This document shows positions 10,094-18,808 of a stretch of 45,641 bases of DNA, piece after piece. A program made the position numbers and the translations under genes. The stretch covers positions 1 through 45,641 of the forward strand of contig JACRLX010000028.1 in the NCBI GenBank assembly GCA_016235165.1, written 5' to 3'. Below the pieces are notes generated by a model that did not search any database, was not told where the DNA came from, and saw only the letters and a list, made by a program, of their open reading frames with translations. This DNA is from Rhodocyclales bacterium. Lineage in GTDB: Bacteria > Pseudomonadota > Gammaproteobacteria > Burkholderiales > Rhodocyclaceae. Every line of letters begins with the position of its first letter. Position 1 is the stretch's first letter.

Positions 10094-11428
10094 ATGGCCA
10101 AGAAAGTCTTCATCCGCACCTTCGGCTGCCAGATGAACGAGTACGACTCGGACAAGATGGCCGACGTGCTGGCCGGCAGCGAAGGTGCGGTGAAAACCGA
10201 GAACCCCGAGGAAGCCGACATCATCCTGTTCAACACCTGCTCGGTGCGCGAGAAGGCGCAGGAGAAAGTGTTCCACGACCTCGGCCGGGTGCGCCACCTG
10301 AAGCAGGCGAAGCCCGACCTGGTGATCGGCGTCGGCGGCTGCGTCGCCAGCCAGGAAGGCGAGGCGATCGTCCGCCGAGCGCCCTACGTTGACCTCGTCT
10401 TCGGTCCGCAGACCCTGCACCGCCTGCCGCAGATGATCGCCCGACGACTTGCCAGCGGCAAGGCCCAGGTCGATACCAGCTTTCCCGAGATCGAAAAGTT
10501 CGACGCCCTGCCGCCGGCCACCGTGACCGGCAGTTCGGCCTTCGTTTCGATCATGGAGGGCTGCTCCAAATATTGCAGCTTCTGCGTCGTGCCCTACACC
10601 CGCGGCGAAGAGGTTTCGCGTCCGCTGGCCGACGTGCTTGCCGAGATCGAGGGGCTCGCGGCGCGCGGCGTGCGCGAAGTCACCCTGCTGGGGCAGAACG
10701 TCAATGCCTGGCGCGGCGAAATGGACGACGGCGACAACGCGGACCTCGCCTTCCTGCTCGAAGCCGTGGCTGCCATGCCCGACATAGCGCGCATCCGCTA
10801 CACCACCTCGCATCCGCGCGAACTGACGCAACGCCTGATCGACGCCTACCGCGACGTGCCAAAACTGGTTTCGCACCTGCACCTGCCGGTGCAGTCGGGT
10901 TCCGACCGGATACTGGCGGCAATGAAACGCGGCTACACCGTGCTCGAATACAAGTCGCTGGTGAAGAAGCTGCGCGCCGCGCGGCCGGACATTTCACTCT
11001 CGTCCGATTTCATCGTCGGCTTTCCCGGTGAAACCGCGGAGGATTTCGAAAAGACACTGCGCCTGGCCGAGGAGCTGAACTTCGACAACAGCTTCTTCTT
11101 CATCTACAGCCCACGGCCGGGTACGCCGGCCGCCGACATGGCTGACGACACGCCGCCGGAACTCAAGGTCGAGCGCCTGATGCGCCTGCAAAAGCTGGTC
11201 GAGGGCCAGGCCTACGCCATCAGCCAGGCCATGGTCGGCAGCATCCAGCGCGTGCTGGTCGAAGGCCATGCGCGCAAGGACGCCACGGAACTGGCCGGCC
11301 GCACCGACAACAACCGGGTGGTCAATTTCGCCGGCCATGAGCGCCTGATCGGCCGTTTCATCGACGTCACCATTACCGCTGCCCTGCCGCACAGCCTGCG
11401 CGGCGAGATTCCGCTGACGGAGTCCTGA
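10094..11428 (+). CDS. miaB: tRNA-2-methylthio-N6-dimethylallyladenosine synthase
   Basis: MiaB is a radical SAM methylthiotransferase that modifies A37 of tRNAs reading UNN codons. The 444-residue protein shows the N-terminal UPF0004 cysteines ([31 protein letters not shown]), the radical SAM CX3CX2C motif in [16 protein letters not shown], and a C-terminal TRAM domain from about residue 375. The ATG at 10094 gives the family start [13 protein letters not shown]; the frame is open to 10067. It heads the phoH-ybeY-corC-lnt cluster. Confidence 0.98.
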   Translation: MAKKVFIRTFGCQMNEYDSDKMADVLAGSEGAVKTENPEEADIILFNTCSVREKAQEKVFHDLGRVRHLKQAKPDLVIGVGGCVASQEGEAIVRRAPYVDLVFGPQTLHRLPQMIARRLASGKAQVDTSFPEIEKFDALPPATVTGSSAFVSIMEGCSKYCSFCVVPYTRGEEVSRPLADVLAEIEGLAARGVREVTLLGQNVNAWRGEMDDGDNADLAFLLEAVAAMPDIARIRYTTSHPRELTQRLIDAYRDVPKLVSHLHLPVQSGSDRILAAMKRGYTVLEYKSLVKKLRAARPDISLSSDFIVGFPGETAEDFEKTLRLAEELNFDNSFFFIYSPRPGTPAADMADDTPPELKVERLMRLQKLVEGQAYAISQAMVGSIQRVLVEGHARKDATELAGRTDNNRVVNFAGHERLIGRFIDVTITAALPHSLRGEIPLTES

Positions 11429-11442
11429 GGCATACTGGTCCG

Positions 11443-12429
11443 GTGTCCGCAACAACCAAACCCCTTGCCCTGGCTCTCGCCCCGCTCGATAACGGGCGCT
11501 TGCAGAACCTCTGTGGCGCGCTGGACGAGAACCTGCGCCAGATCGAGGCCGCCTTCGATGTCGTCATCAGTCGGCGCGGCCCGCATTGCCGCATCAGCGG
11601 CGACACCGCGCAGGCCAGGTTGGCCGCCGCGGCCTTGCAGCACTTCTATGCGCAGGCCGCCGAGCCGCTGTCGATCGATGAAATCCAGCTCGGCCTGATC
11701 GAGATCACGCGCGGTCGCAAGGCCTACTCCGGGCCCGGTGCGTGGCCGCCCGGCGCCGGCTTGCAGACGCGCAAGAGCGACTTGCACGGGCGCACGCCCA
11801 ACCAGGTCGACTACCTGCGCAAGATCCAGGAGCACGACATCACCTTCGGCGTCGGCCCCGCCGGCACCGGCAAGACCTATCTCGCCGTGGCCTGTGCTGT
11901 CGACGCCTTCGAGCGCGACCAGGTCAGCCGCATCGTGCTCACCCGCCCGGCGGTCGAGGCCGGCGAACGCCTCGGCTTCCTGCCCGGCGACCTGGCGCAG
12001 AAGGTCGATCCCTACCTCCGGCCGCTGTATGACGCGCTCTACGACCTGATGGGTTTCGACAAGGTGGCCAAGCTGTTCGAGAAGCAGAACATCGAGATCG
12101 CGCCGCTGGCCTACATGCGCGGCCGCACGCTGAACCATGCCTTCATCATCCTGGACGAGGCGCAGAACACCACGCCGGAACAGATGAAGATGTTCCTCAC
12201 CCGCATCGGCATCGGCGCCCGCGCGGTGGTCACCGGCGATGTCACCCAGGTCGATCTGCCGCGCGGGCAGAAGTCCGGCCTGGTCGAGGCGCGGCGCATC
12301 CTGAAAGACGTGCGCGGCCTGGCCTTCACCGACTTCGACGCCAGCGACGTGGTGCGCCACCCGCTGGTGGCACGCATCGTCGATGCCTACGAGAAACACG
12401 GCAATGACATCCGCACGCCGCCTGCCTGA
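11443..12429 (+). CDS. ybeZ: PhoH-like ATPase (YbeZ)
   Basis: PhoH/YbeZ is a cytoplasmic P-loop ATPase that works with YbeY in RNA processing or ribosome quality control. The 328-residue product has an N-terminal KH-like region, Walker [12 protein letters not shown] at about residue 140, Walker [22 protein letters not shown] and the conserved [12 protein letters not shown]. The start is GTG at 11443, 14 nt after miaB. Its stop overlaps ybeY, so translation is likely coupled. Confidence 0.96.
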   Translation: MSATTKPLALALAPLDNGRLQNLCGALDENLRQIEAAFDVVISRRGPHCRISGDTAQARLAAAALQHFYAQAAEPLSIDEIQLGLIEITRGRKAYSGPGAWPPGAGLQTRKSDLHGRTPNQVDYLRKIQEHDITFGVGPAGTGKTYLAVACAVDAFERDQVSRIVLTRPAVEAGERLGFLPGDLAQKVDPYLRPLYDALYDLMGFDKVAKLFEKQNIEIAPLAYMRGRTLNHAFIILDEAQNTTPEQMKMFLTRIGIGARAVVTGDVTQVDLPRGQKSGLVEARRILKDVRGLAFTDFDASDVVRHPLVARIVDAYEKHGNDIRTPPA

Positions 12430-12856
12430 ACTGCGGCTTGCGGTGCAGTACCCCGGCGGCAGCCGCGATGCGCCCAGCAGGCCCCAGGTGCGGCGCTGGG
12501 TGCGCGCCAGTTGCGCGCGGCCCGCCGAAATCGCCGTGCGCTTCGTCGGCGGCGCCGAAGGCCAGGCCCTCAACCGCGACTACCGGGGCAAGGACTACGC
12601 CACCAACGTGCTCTCCTTTCCCTACGAATCCGGCGCACGGATTTGCGGCGACCTGGTACTGTGCCGCGAAGTGGTCGAGCGCGAGGCGCGCGAGCAGGGC
12701 AAGACGGCGGAAGCCCATTATGCCCACATGGTCGTGCATGGTATGCTGCATTTGCAGGGCCACGACCACGAGACCGGCAGTGCCGATGCCAGACGCATGG
12801 AGGCCCTGGAGCGCAAGATACTCTCCGCCCTCGGCTACGCCGACCCCTACATCTGA
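12404..12856 (+). CDS. ybeY: endoribonuclease YbeY
   Basis: YbeY is a zinc-dependent RNase for 16S rRNA 3' maturation and ribosome quality control. The zinc motif [11 protein letters not shown] (HGxLHLxGYDH type) is intact near residue 110-120, and NVLSFPYE is the conserved core segment. The ATG at 12404 lies inside the end of phoH and gives 150 residues, typical for the family. It ends 2 nt before corC. Confidence 0.96.
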   Translation: MTSARRLPELRLAVQYPGGSRDAPSRPQVRRWVRASCARPAEIAVRFVGGAEGQALNRDYRGKDYATNVLSFPYESGARICGDLVLCREVVEREAREQGKTAEAHYAHMVVHGMLHLQGHDHETGSADARRMEALERKILSALGYADPYI

Positions 12857-12858
12857 CC

Positions 12859-13713
12859 ATGGACCCGTCCAGCAGACCCAGCCTGATCGAACGCCTGTCC
12901 GCGCTGCTGTTGCGCGAGCCCGAGGACCGCGAACAACTGCTGGAGCTGCTGCGCAGCGCCTTCGAGCGCCACCTGATGGACGCCGACGCGCTGTCCATCA
13001 TCGAGGGCGCGCTGGGCGTGGCCGACATGGCGGTACGCGACGTCATGGTGCCGCGCGCGCAAATGGACGTGGTGGATATCGCCGACAGCCCGGAGCGGAT
13101 CGTCGAGGTGGTGCTCGCCGCCGCCCATTCGCGCTTCCCCGCCGTCGGCGAAGGCAAGGACGATGTGCTCGGCATCCTGCTGGCCAAGGACCTGCTGCGC
13201 TATTTTGCCGGCAAGGAATTCGACTTGCGCGACATGCTGCGGCCAGCCATTTTCATTCCCGAATCGAAGCGGCTGAACGTGTTGTTGCGTGAGTTTCGGG
13301 CTTCGCGCAACCACATGGCGATCGTGGTCGACGAATACGGCGGCGTCGCCGGCCTGGTCACCATCGAGGATGTGCTGGAGCAGATCGTCGGCGACATCGA
13401 GGACGAATACGACTTCGACGAAACCGAGGACAACATCGTCAGGGACAACACCGGCCGTTACCGCGTCAAGGCCGTGACCGAAATCGCCGACTTCAACCAG
13501 GCCTTCGCCACGCAGTTCGCCGACGAGGACTACGACACCGTCGGCGGCCTGGTGATCCACCTTCTCGGCCGCCTGCCCAAGCGCAACGAGGTCGTCAGCG
13601 TCGGCGGACTGCGCATCCAGGTGCTGCGCGCCGACAGCCGTCGGGTACATACCCTGCTGGTCGATCCGCAAAAGGATCTGCCGCTCGCGGCGGCACAATC
13701 CGGCCGCGAATGA
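12859..13713 (+). CDS. corC: CorC/HlyC-type CBS-domain protein
   Basis: The 284-residue protein has paired CBS domains (about residues 65-185: VRDVMVPRAQMDVVDI and NHMAIVVDEYGGVAGLVTIE) and a C-terminal CorC_HlyC transporter-associated domain with the DYDTVGGLVIHLLGRLPK signature. Such proteins are linked to magnesium/cobalt export or to membrane stress; the true substrate is not settled. There are no membrane helices, so it is the soluble CorC type rather than a CNNM transporter. The ATG at 12859 follows ybeY by 2 nt; the stop overlaps lnt (ATGA). Confidence 0.93.
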   Translation: MDPSSRPSLIERLSALLLREPEDREQLLELLRSAFERHLMDADALSIIEGALGVADMAVRDVMVPRAQMDVVDIADSPERIVEVVLAAAHSRFPAVGEGKDDVLGILLAKDLLRYFAGKEFDLRDMLRPAIFIPESKRLNVLLREFRASRNHMAIVVDEYGGVAGLVTIEDVLEQIVGDIEDEYDFDETEDNIVRDNTGRYRVKAVTEIADFNQAFATQFADEDYDTVGGLVIHLLGRLPKRNEVVSVGGLRIQVLRADSRRVHTLLVDPQKDLPLAAAQSGRE

Positions 13714-15194
13714 TCGCCGGCCGGCCCGCGCTTGCCACGCTGGTCGCGGCCGCGCTGGGCGCCTGCTGCGTCCTCGGCTTCGCCCCCTTCGACCAATGGT
13801 TCGCCGTCTGGCCAGCGCCGACTTTTGCGCTGGGCGGGCTGCTCCTGCTCTGGCAGAACACGCCCGACCCGCGTCGCGCTGCCTGGCTGGGGCTGGCCTG
13901 GGGCGCCGGCTTTTTCCTCTGCGGCGTGTCCTGGGTCTATGTCAGCCTGTCCGAATTCGGCGGCATGGCGCCGCCCGCTGCTGCCGCCGCGACCCTGGCT
14001 TTCTGCCTCTACCTGGCGCTGTTCCCGGCGCTGGTCGCTTACCTGTATCGCCGTTATTGCGGTGTGCAGCCCGCCGGCATCGACAGCCAGCCCATGGCCG
14101 ACGCCTTCCTGTTTGCCGGCTTGTGGGCCATTGCCGAATGGCTGCGCGGCACGCTGTTCACCGGCTTTCCCTGGCTGGCGATCGGTTACTCGCAAAGCCC
14201 GCCCAGCCCGCTCGCCGGTTGGGCCTCGGTGCTCGGCGTGTACGGCGTCGGCTTCATCCTCGCCCTGATCGCCGGCCTGCTGGCCCGCGCCTGGCGCCGG
14301 CCAGCGGCCTGGACGGGCATCCTGCTGCTGCTCGCCGGCGGCGCGCTATTGCGTGCGATGGACTGGACCCAGCCGCAGGGCGCGCCGCTCAAGGTCAGCC
14401 TGCTTCAAGGCAACGTGCCGCAAAGCCTGAAATGGGACCCGCGTCGCCTGCCGCTGTCGATCGACACCTATCTGGCATTGGCCAGGGCCCACCCCGCGCC
14501 ACTTACCGTATTGCCGGAAACCGCGATCCCGCTCTACTTCAACGAAGTCCCGCGCGAAGTGCTGCACGGCCTCACCGCCCACGGCAGCGCCCTGGTCGGC
14601 GTTGCCGTCAGCACCCGCGACGGCGGCTACAGCAACGGCGCCGTGGCGCTCACCCCGGAGCTGGCGGTCAGCGCCTATGCCAAGCGCCACCTGGTGCCCT
14701 TCGGCGAGTACCCGCCCCCGGGATTTGCCTGGTTCTTCCGTTTCGCGCGGATTCCGATGTCGGATTTCACCGCCGGCCCGGCGCGGCAGGCGCCGCTGGA
14801 CATTGCCGGCCAGCGCATCGCGCCCAACATCTGCTACGAGGATCTGTTCGGCGAAGAGTTGCTCGATGCGCTGCCGGCGGCCACGCTGCTGATCAACCTC
14901 TCCAACACCGCCTGGTTCGGCGATTCGCTGGCCCAGCCGCAGCATCTGCAGATCGCCCGCCTGCGCGCCATCGAAACCGGGCGCACGATGTTGCGCGCGA
15001 CGAATACCGGCATGACGGCGATGGTGCATCCGGATGGCTCGATCGCCGCCGCGCTGCCGCCCTTCGCCGCCGCCGCGCTGGTGGTCGAGGCGCAGGGACG
15101 CAGCGGCACGACACCTTACGCGCGCTGGGGCAATGCGCTGGCCCTGTTGCTCGCCTTCTGCGCCTGCATTCCGGCGCTGCGGCGCCGGAACTGA
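13710..15194 (+). CDS. lnt: apolipoprotein N-acyltransferase
   Basis: Lnt adds the third acyl chain to the N-terminal cysteine of lipoproteins at the periplasmic face of the inner membrane. The 494-residue protein has about six to seven membrane helices in the first 210 residues and a nitrilase-fold domain with catalytic Glu (VLPETAIPLYF), Lys (AKRHLVPFGEYPP) and Cys (PNICYEDLFGEEL). It overlaps corC by 4 nt. Residues around 31-38 (FAVWPAPTF) are encoded by a copy of the dispersed repeat at 13801-13825, apparently tolerated in a membrane-loop region. Confidence 0.96.
   Translation: MIAGRPALATLVAAALGACCVLGFAPFDQWFAVWPAPTFALGGLLLLWQNTPDPRRAAWLGLAWGAGFFLCGVSWVYVSLSEFGGMAPPAAAAATLAFCLYLALFPALVAYLYRRYCGVQPAGIDSQPMADAFLFAGLWAIAEWLRGTLFTGFPWLAIGYSQSPPSPLAGWASVLGVYGVGFILALIAGLLARAWRRPAAWTGILLLLAGGALLRAMDWTQPQGAPLKVSLLQGNVPQSLKWDPRRLPLSIDTYLALARAHPAPLTVLPETAIPLYFNEVPREVLHGLTAHGSALVGVAVSTRDGGYSNGAVALTPELAVSAYAKRHLVPFGEYPPPGFAWFFRFARIPMSDFTAGPARQAPLDIAGQRIAPNICYEDLFGEELLDALPAATLLINLSNTAWFGDSLAQPQHLQIARLRAIETGRTMLRATNTGMTAMVHPDGSIAAALPPFAAAALVVEAQGRSGTTPYARWGNALALLLAFCACIPALRRRN
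13801..13825 (-). repeat. dispersed 24-25 bp repeat, copy 1 (inside lnt)
   Basis: The minus strand reads AAAGTCGGCGCTGGC then CAGACGGCGA, differing from copy 5 by a single base (a C for G after the GGC). It is fully inside the lnt coding sequence. Confidence 0.7.
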
Positions 15195-15200
15195 GCAGGC

Positions 15201-15515
15201 TTAGAGAGTATTGCTGGCCAGATCGATGGTCAGCGTCGGTCGCGCCATGGCTTTCAAGGCATTGACCATGAATCGGCGCAGTTCCGGCGTCACCGGATGA
15301 AAGTCGCCGGCCTTGAAATGGGCCGCCAGCAGAAGGATCTGGTCAACCAGCAGCATCTTGCCCATCGGGTTGGGATTTTCCAGCCCGGCCCTGACGAACT
15401 CCTCGCCTATCCAGTGGCGCGCGGCGGCCGGCTCGATGGCAGCCAGCTCACCCGCCGCAATCGGAAAACTGAAACGCTCGCCGTTCTTCAACACCACGCT
15501 GACTTCATGATCCAC
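15201..15515 (-). CDS. conserved hypothetical protein, 104 residues
   Basis: I do not recognise a family. The start is GTG at 15515, preceded by AAGGAG at a 7-nt distance, which is much better than any ATG further up the open frame (to 15674). The protein begins VDHEVSVVLKNGERFSF, has an acidic helix-rich middle (GEEFVRAGLENPNPMGKMLLVDQILLLAAHFKAG in pieces) and lacks signal peptide or membrane segments, so it is probably a small cytoplasmic protein. It is convergent with lnt (6 nt apart). Confidence 0.7.
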   Translation of the reverse strand: MDHEVSVVLKNGERFSFPIAAGELAAIEPAAARHWIGEEFVRAGLENPNPMGKMLLVDQILLLAAHFKAGDFHPVTPELRRFMVNALKAMARPTLTIDLASNTL

Positions 15516-15637
15516 GGTACTGCTCCTTGAATAGGGCCAAGACAGGCGCGGATGATACCGGAGTCTGCTGCATCGCAGCTTGACCAGGGGGAGGCCCACA
15601 GCATAATGCGGCGCCCCCAGCGCACAGGAGATACCAC

Positions 15638-15748
15638 ATGCTGTTCCGCCTCTTGAAGCCGCTTGCCCTGGCACTCTCCGCGCTCATCGCCCCGCCGGCC
15701 GGCGCCGGATGGCGAAGAACCCAAGCAGCTCAGCCGACCCCCAGATAA
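15638..15748 (+). pseudogene. gene stump: signal-peptide-like start cut off after 36 codons
   Basis: A good ribosome binding site (AGGAG, 7 nt before the ATG) precedes a frame encoding MLFRLLKPLALALSALIAPP then AGAGW, a classical signal peptide with cleavage after Ala-Gly-Ala. Reading then continues for about a dozen unrelated residues and stops, overlapping the 3' end of the amidotransferase gene on the other strand. This looks like the 5' end of an exported-protein gene left after a deletion joined it to the neighbour. Confidence 0.5.
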
Positions 15749-16503
15749 GCGCCATCGACGAACTGGACGACACGCCCGACCGGCAGCGGCGTCCAGGTTT
15801 CGTTATCGGTCAGCGGCTGCGTCGCCACCAGGGCGACGCGATCATCGGCGCCGGTGACCTCGGCGAAGTCGATGCTCATGTCCTGATCTGTCAGGTGCGC
15901 CATGGCAAAGGGCGCCTGACGCACGATGAAATGCAGTTCGGTGGAACAATGCGCGAACAGACAATCGCCGTTCGAGAGCAGGAAATTGAAGGGCCCCAGG
16001 GGGCGAACCCGTGCCGCGAAATCTTCCAGCGCCTCGCGCAGTTCGGCGCGCATCGGCATCCCCCCGGGGAAGCGCGAGCGCAGCGTCTGCAGCAGGTGAC
16101 AGAAGGCAAGCTCGCTGTCGGTCTGGCCGACCGGATGAAAGCTGCCGTCGAGCTCCGGCGCGTAGCCGGCGAGGTTGCCGTTGTGGGCGAAGATCCAGTA
16201 ACGGCCCCACAGTTCGCGCATGAAGGGGTGGGTGTTCTCCAGGCTCACCGTGCCCTGCGTCGCCTTGCGGATATGCGCGATGACGTTGAGCGAGTGGATC
16301 GGGTAGTTGCGGACCAGCTCGGCCACGGGAGATTGCGATGATGGTCGCGGATCGAGGAAGACCCTGGCGCCCGCCCCTTCGAAGAAGGCAATGCCCCATC
16401 CATCGCCATGGACGTCCGTGGCGCCACCTCGCGCCTGGAAGCCGGTAAAGGAAAAGCAAATGTCGGTGGGAACGTTGCAGTTCATTCCCAAAAGTTGGCA
16501 CAT
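15730..16503 (-). CDS. class II glutamine amidotransferase (YafJ-like)
   Basis: The 257-residue protein begins MCQLLGMNCNVP, so Cys2 becomes the N-terminal nucleophile after Met removal, as in Ntn amidotransferases. Other hallmarks are HGDGWGIAFFEG, IAHIRKATQG, NTHPF, WIFAHNGNLAG and DSELAF. Members hydrolyse glutamine or gamma-glutamyl amides; no synthase partner domain is present and the substrate is unknown. The ATG at 16503 has AAGGAG 7 nt upstream; the frame stays open to 16869 but crosses glyQ. It is divergent to glyQ. Confidence 0.9.
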   Translation of the reverse strand: MCQLLGMNCNVPTDICFSFTGFQARGGATDVHGDGWGIAFFEGAGARVFLDPRPSSQSPVAELVRNYPIHSLNVIAHIRKATQGTVSLENTHPFMRELWGRYWIFAHNGNLAGYAPELDGSFHPVGQTDSELAFCHLLQTLRSRFPGGMPMRAELREALEDFAARVRPLGPFNFLLSNGDCLFAHCSTELHFIVRQAPFAMAHLTDQDMSIDFAEVTGADDRVALVATQPLTDNETWTPLPVGRVVQFVDGAYLGVG

Positions 16504-16601
16504 GAGGCATCTCCTTCGAAGCGACCGAATTATCTTCCGGAAACCGCCGCGATCGTACTGAAGCAATCCAACAAGCGGCTGCCCGTCGCGGGACATGCCT
16601 G

Positions 16602-16607
16602 TAAAAT
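16602..16607 (+). promoter_or_regulatory. possible -10 box of glyQ
   Basis: TGTAAAAT, an extended-type -10 element, lies about 32 nt before the glyQ ATG. The -35 is unclear. Confidence 0.35.
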
Positions 16608-16638
16608 CATCGCTTTCGCGATTTGACGGGGCTTCCCG

Positions 16639-17568
16639 ATGAGCAACAAACCCACCTTCCAGCAGATCATCCTGCGCCTGCAGGAATTCTGGGACAAGCA
16701 GGGCTGCGCGCTGCTGCAACCCTACGACATGGAAGTCGGCGCCGGCACCAGCCATACTGCCACCTTCCTCCGTGCGCTCGGCCCCGAGCCCTGGAAGGCC
16801 GCCTACGTCCAGCCCTCGCGCCGACCCAAGGACGGCCGCTACGGCGAGAATCCCAACCGCATGCAGCACTACTACCAGTATCAGGTGGTGCTCAAGCCCG
16901 CCCCTGAGAACATCCTCGAACTCTATCTCGGCTCACTCGAAGCCTTGGGTTTCGACCTGAAACAGAACGACGTGCGCTTCGTCGAGGATGACTGGGAAAA
17001 CCCGACGCTGGGCGCCTGGGGCCTGGGCTGGGAAGTCTGGCTCAACGGCATGGAAGTCACCCAGTTCACCTATTTCCAGCAGGTCGGCGGCATCGACTGC
17101 AAGCCGATCACCGGCGAGATCACTTACGGCCTGGAACGCCTGGCGATGTATTTGCAAGGCGTGGAAAACGTCTTCGACCTGGTCTATGCGCCGGGCCTGA
17201 AATATGGCGACGTCTTCCACCAGAACGAGGTCGAGCAAAGCGCCTACAACTTCGAACACAGCAATGTCGATTTCCTGCTCACCGCTTTCGGTGCCCACGA
17301 AGGCAACGCGAAGCACCTGATGGAACAACAGCTCGCCCTGCCGGCCTACGAGCAGGTGCTGAAGGCGGCGCACACCTTCAACCTGCTCGACGCACGCGGC
17401 GCCATCTCGGTCACCGAGCGCGCCGCCTACATCGGCCGCATCCGCAACCTGGCGCGCAGCGTCGCCCAGAGCTACCTTGAGAGCCGCGCGCGGCTGGGCT
17501 TCCCGATGGCGCCAAGAACCTGGGCCGAGGAAGTGCTGGCGAAGCTGAACGAGAAAAAGGCAGCCTGA
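16639..17568 (+). CDS. glyQ: glycyl-tRNA synthetase alpha subunit
   Basis: GlyQ is the catalytic (class II) subunit of the alpha2-beta2 glycyl-tRNA synthetase. The 309-residue protein starts [18 protein letters not shown], has the class II motif 2 region [33 protein letters not shown] and the [14 protein letters not shown] block. Length is typical. In most bacteria glyS follows at once; here a foreign-looking gene at 17570-18808 lies between them, starting one nt after the glyQ stop. Confidence 0.98.
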   Translation: MSNKPTFQQIILRLQEFWDKQGCALLQPYDMEVGAGTSHTATFLRALGPEPWKAAYVQPSRRPKDGRYGENPNRMQHYYQYQVVLKPAPENILELYLGSLEALGFDLKQNDVRFVEDDWENPTLGAWGLGWEVWLNGMEVTQFTYFQQVGGIDCKPITGEITYGLERLAMYLQGVENVFDLVYAPGLKYGDVFHQNEVEQSAYNFEHSNVDFLLTAFGAHEGNAKHLMEQQLALPAYEQVLKAAHTFNLLDARGAISVTERAAYIGRIRNLARSVAQSYLESRARLGFPMAPRTWAEEVLAKLNEKKAA

Positions 17569-17569
17569 A

Positions 17570-18808
17570 ATGACGGGCAACCGCTTTGTCTGTCGTCATT
17601 CGGCCCTGAATTGGGCAGAATTCCAAACCATCCAGAAGTGGCTGCATCGTACGGTCGAAGAACAGGGATTCTCCGACGCAACTATCGATCTAGCAGACCT
17701 GCGCCAAGCCTATCCTAACGGCGCTGTACCTTTGATAGTGCTTCTTGATCAATATCGCCAAACGCAAGGCGTCGATTTCGATATCGTTCCGCCGAGTGAT
17801 CCCCTCTGTTTGCGAACGATGACAGAGCAAAACTATCTCGGGTATCTGGCCGCAGGAAAAAGTCACGCCGCAGTTTCCGGTCGCCCCAATGCATTGCATC
17901 AATTTACTGGCGACTCGCAACTCAATGATCTTATCGACCAACAAATTCATCAAGTGCTGGAGCGCGCCGTTTATGCGGAAGGGGTGTTGCAGTCCTTTGA
18001 ATGGGCGCTCAACGAGGTCGCCGGAAACGTGCTCGTTCATGCTGGAGTGGATGTCGGCTGGCTTCAGGTCGTCGTTCATCCGAATTCACGCCATATGGCA
18101 ATCGCAGTTGCTGATGGCGGTCTGGGCATTCCGGCAAACATTCGTAGTGCTTACAAAGAGTTTTCAGGCAAGCGCGACGAAGATGCCATAGCTTTTGCTC
18201 TACAGGAGGGAATCACTTCGCGCCCAGATTTCGGACAGGGAAAAGGATTGACCGGTACCTTGGAAATTGCAAAAAGCAATCTTGGTGGCAGGATTGCCAT
18301 TCATTCACAAAAAGGCAAGGTTGAATGGTTGGATGGGCGACTGCGCATTGCTGGTGACTTTCCTCCTTTCACTGGAACGTTTGTCGACATTCAACTGGAT
18401 ACGTCTCAGCCCATTGCCATCGAAAAGGCTCTATGGGGCAAAGGACCGGCTTTTCCGTTCAACGAAAATTTCTACGGACAAGACACAAGAGTCGGCGAAA
18501 TGAAATTTCTCCTGTCTGAAGAGGCTTCGAGCTTCGGCAACCGCCCAACAGCTGTCAAGATCAGAAATAAAGTCGAGAATCTACTAGTTTCCGCACCAAA
18601 CGACGTATTGGTAATCGATTTCCAGAATATTGACTTAATTGCTTCGTCATTTGCAGATGAGCTTTTTGGCAAGCTAGTAATCGCGTTGGGTTTTGTCGGA
18701 TTCCTGTCCAGGATTCGGATTGTCAATATCAACAAGTTCTGTCGTGGGATCATCGACGATGTCGTCCAGTCACGAATTGTTCAATCAAGAAGCAACCAAA
18801 ATGAATAA
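17570..18808 (+). CDS. GHKL-ATPase protein with STAS-like (DUF4325-like) C-terminus, inserted between glyQ and glyS
   Basis: The 412-residue protein has an N-terminal region of about 120 residues with a STAS-like pattern (TIDLADLRQAYPNGAVPLIV), a central GHKL ATPase at about 135-240 (N box NEVAGNVLVHAG, G1 VADGGLGIP, G2 GQGKGLTG) and a C-terminal STAS-like segment at about 335-395 (LVIDFQNIDLIASSFADELF) of the DUF4325 type. There is no dimerisation/phosphoacceptor histidine domain, so it resembles anti-sigma-factor/antagonist modules more than a sensor kinase. Base and codon use is visibly richer in A+T than glyQ and glyS. Its last 8 nt overlap glyS. Function is unknown; acquisition by transfer is inferred. 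Confidence 0.75.
   Translation: MTGNRFVCRHSALNWAEFQTIQKWLHRTVEEQGFSDATIDLADLRQAYPNGAVPLIVLLDQYRQTQGVDFDIVPPSDPLCLRTMTEQNYLGYLAAGKSHAAVSGRPNALHQFTGDSQLNDLIDQQIHQVLERAVYAEGVLQSFEWALNEVAGNVLVHAGVDVGWLQVVVHPNSRHMAIAVADGGLGIPANIRSAYKEFSGKRDEDAIAFALQEGITSRPDFGQGKGLTGTLEIAKSNLGGRIAIHSQKGKVEWLDGRLRIAGDFPPFTGTFVDIQLDTSQPIAIEKALWGKGPAFPFNENFYGQDTRVGEMKFLLSEEASSFGNRPTAVKIRNKVENLLVSAPNDVLVIDFQNIDLIASSFADELFGKLVIALGFVGFLSRIRIVNINKFCRGIIDDVVQSRIVQSRSNQNE

Noticed and set aside
13796-15265. 489-codon plus-strand frame overlapping lnt
   Set aside because: Arg/Ala/Pro-rich alternate frame; lnt has the catalytic triad in its own frame.
16733-16760. GTCGGCGCCGGCACC in glyQ, resembling the dispersed repeat
   Set aside because: Only the GC-rich core matches and it encodes the conserved [12 protein letters not shown] motif of GlyQ.
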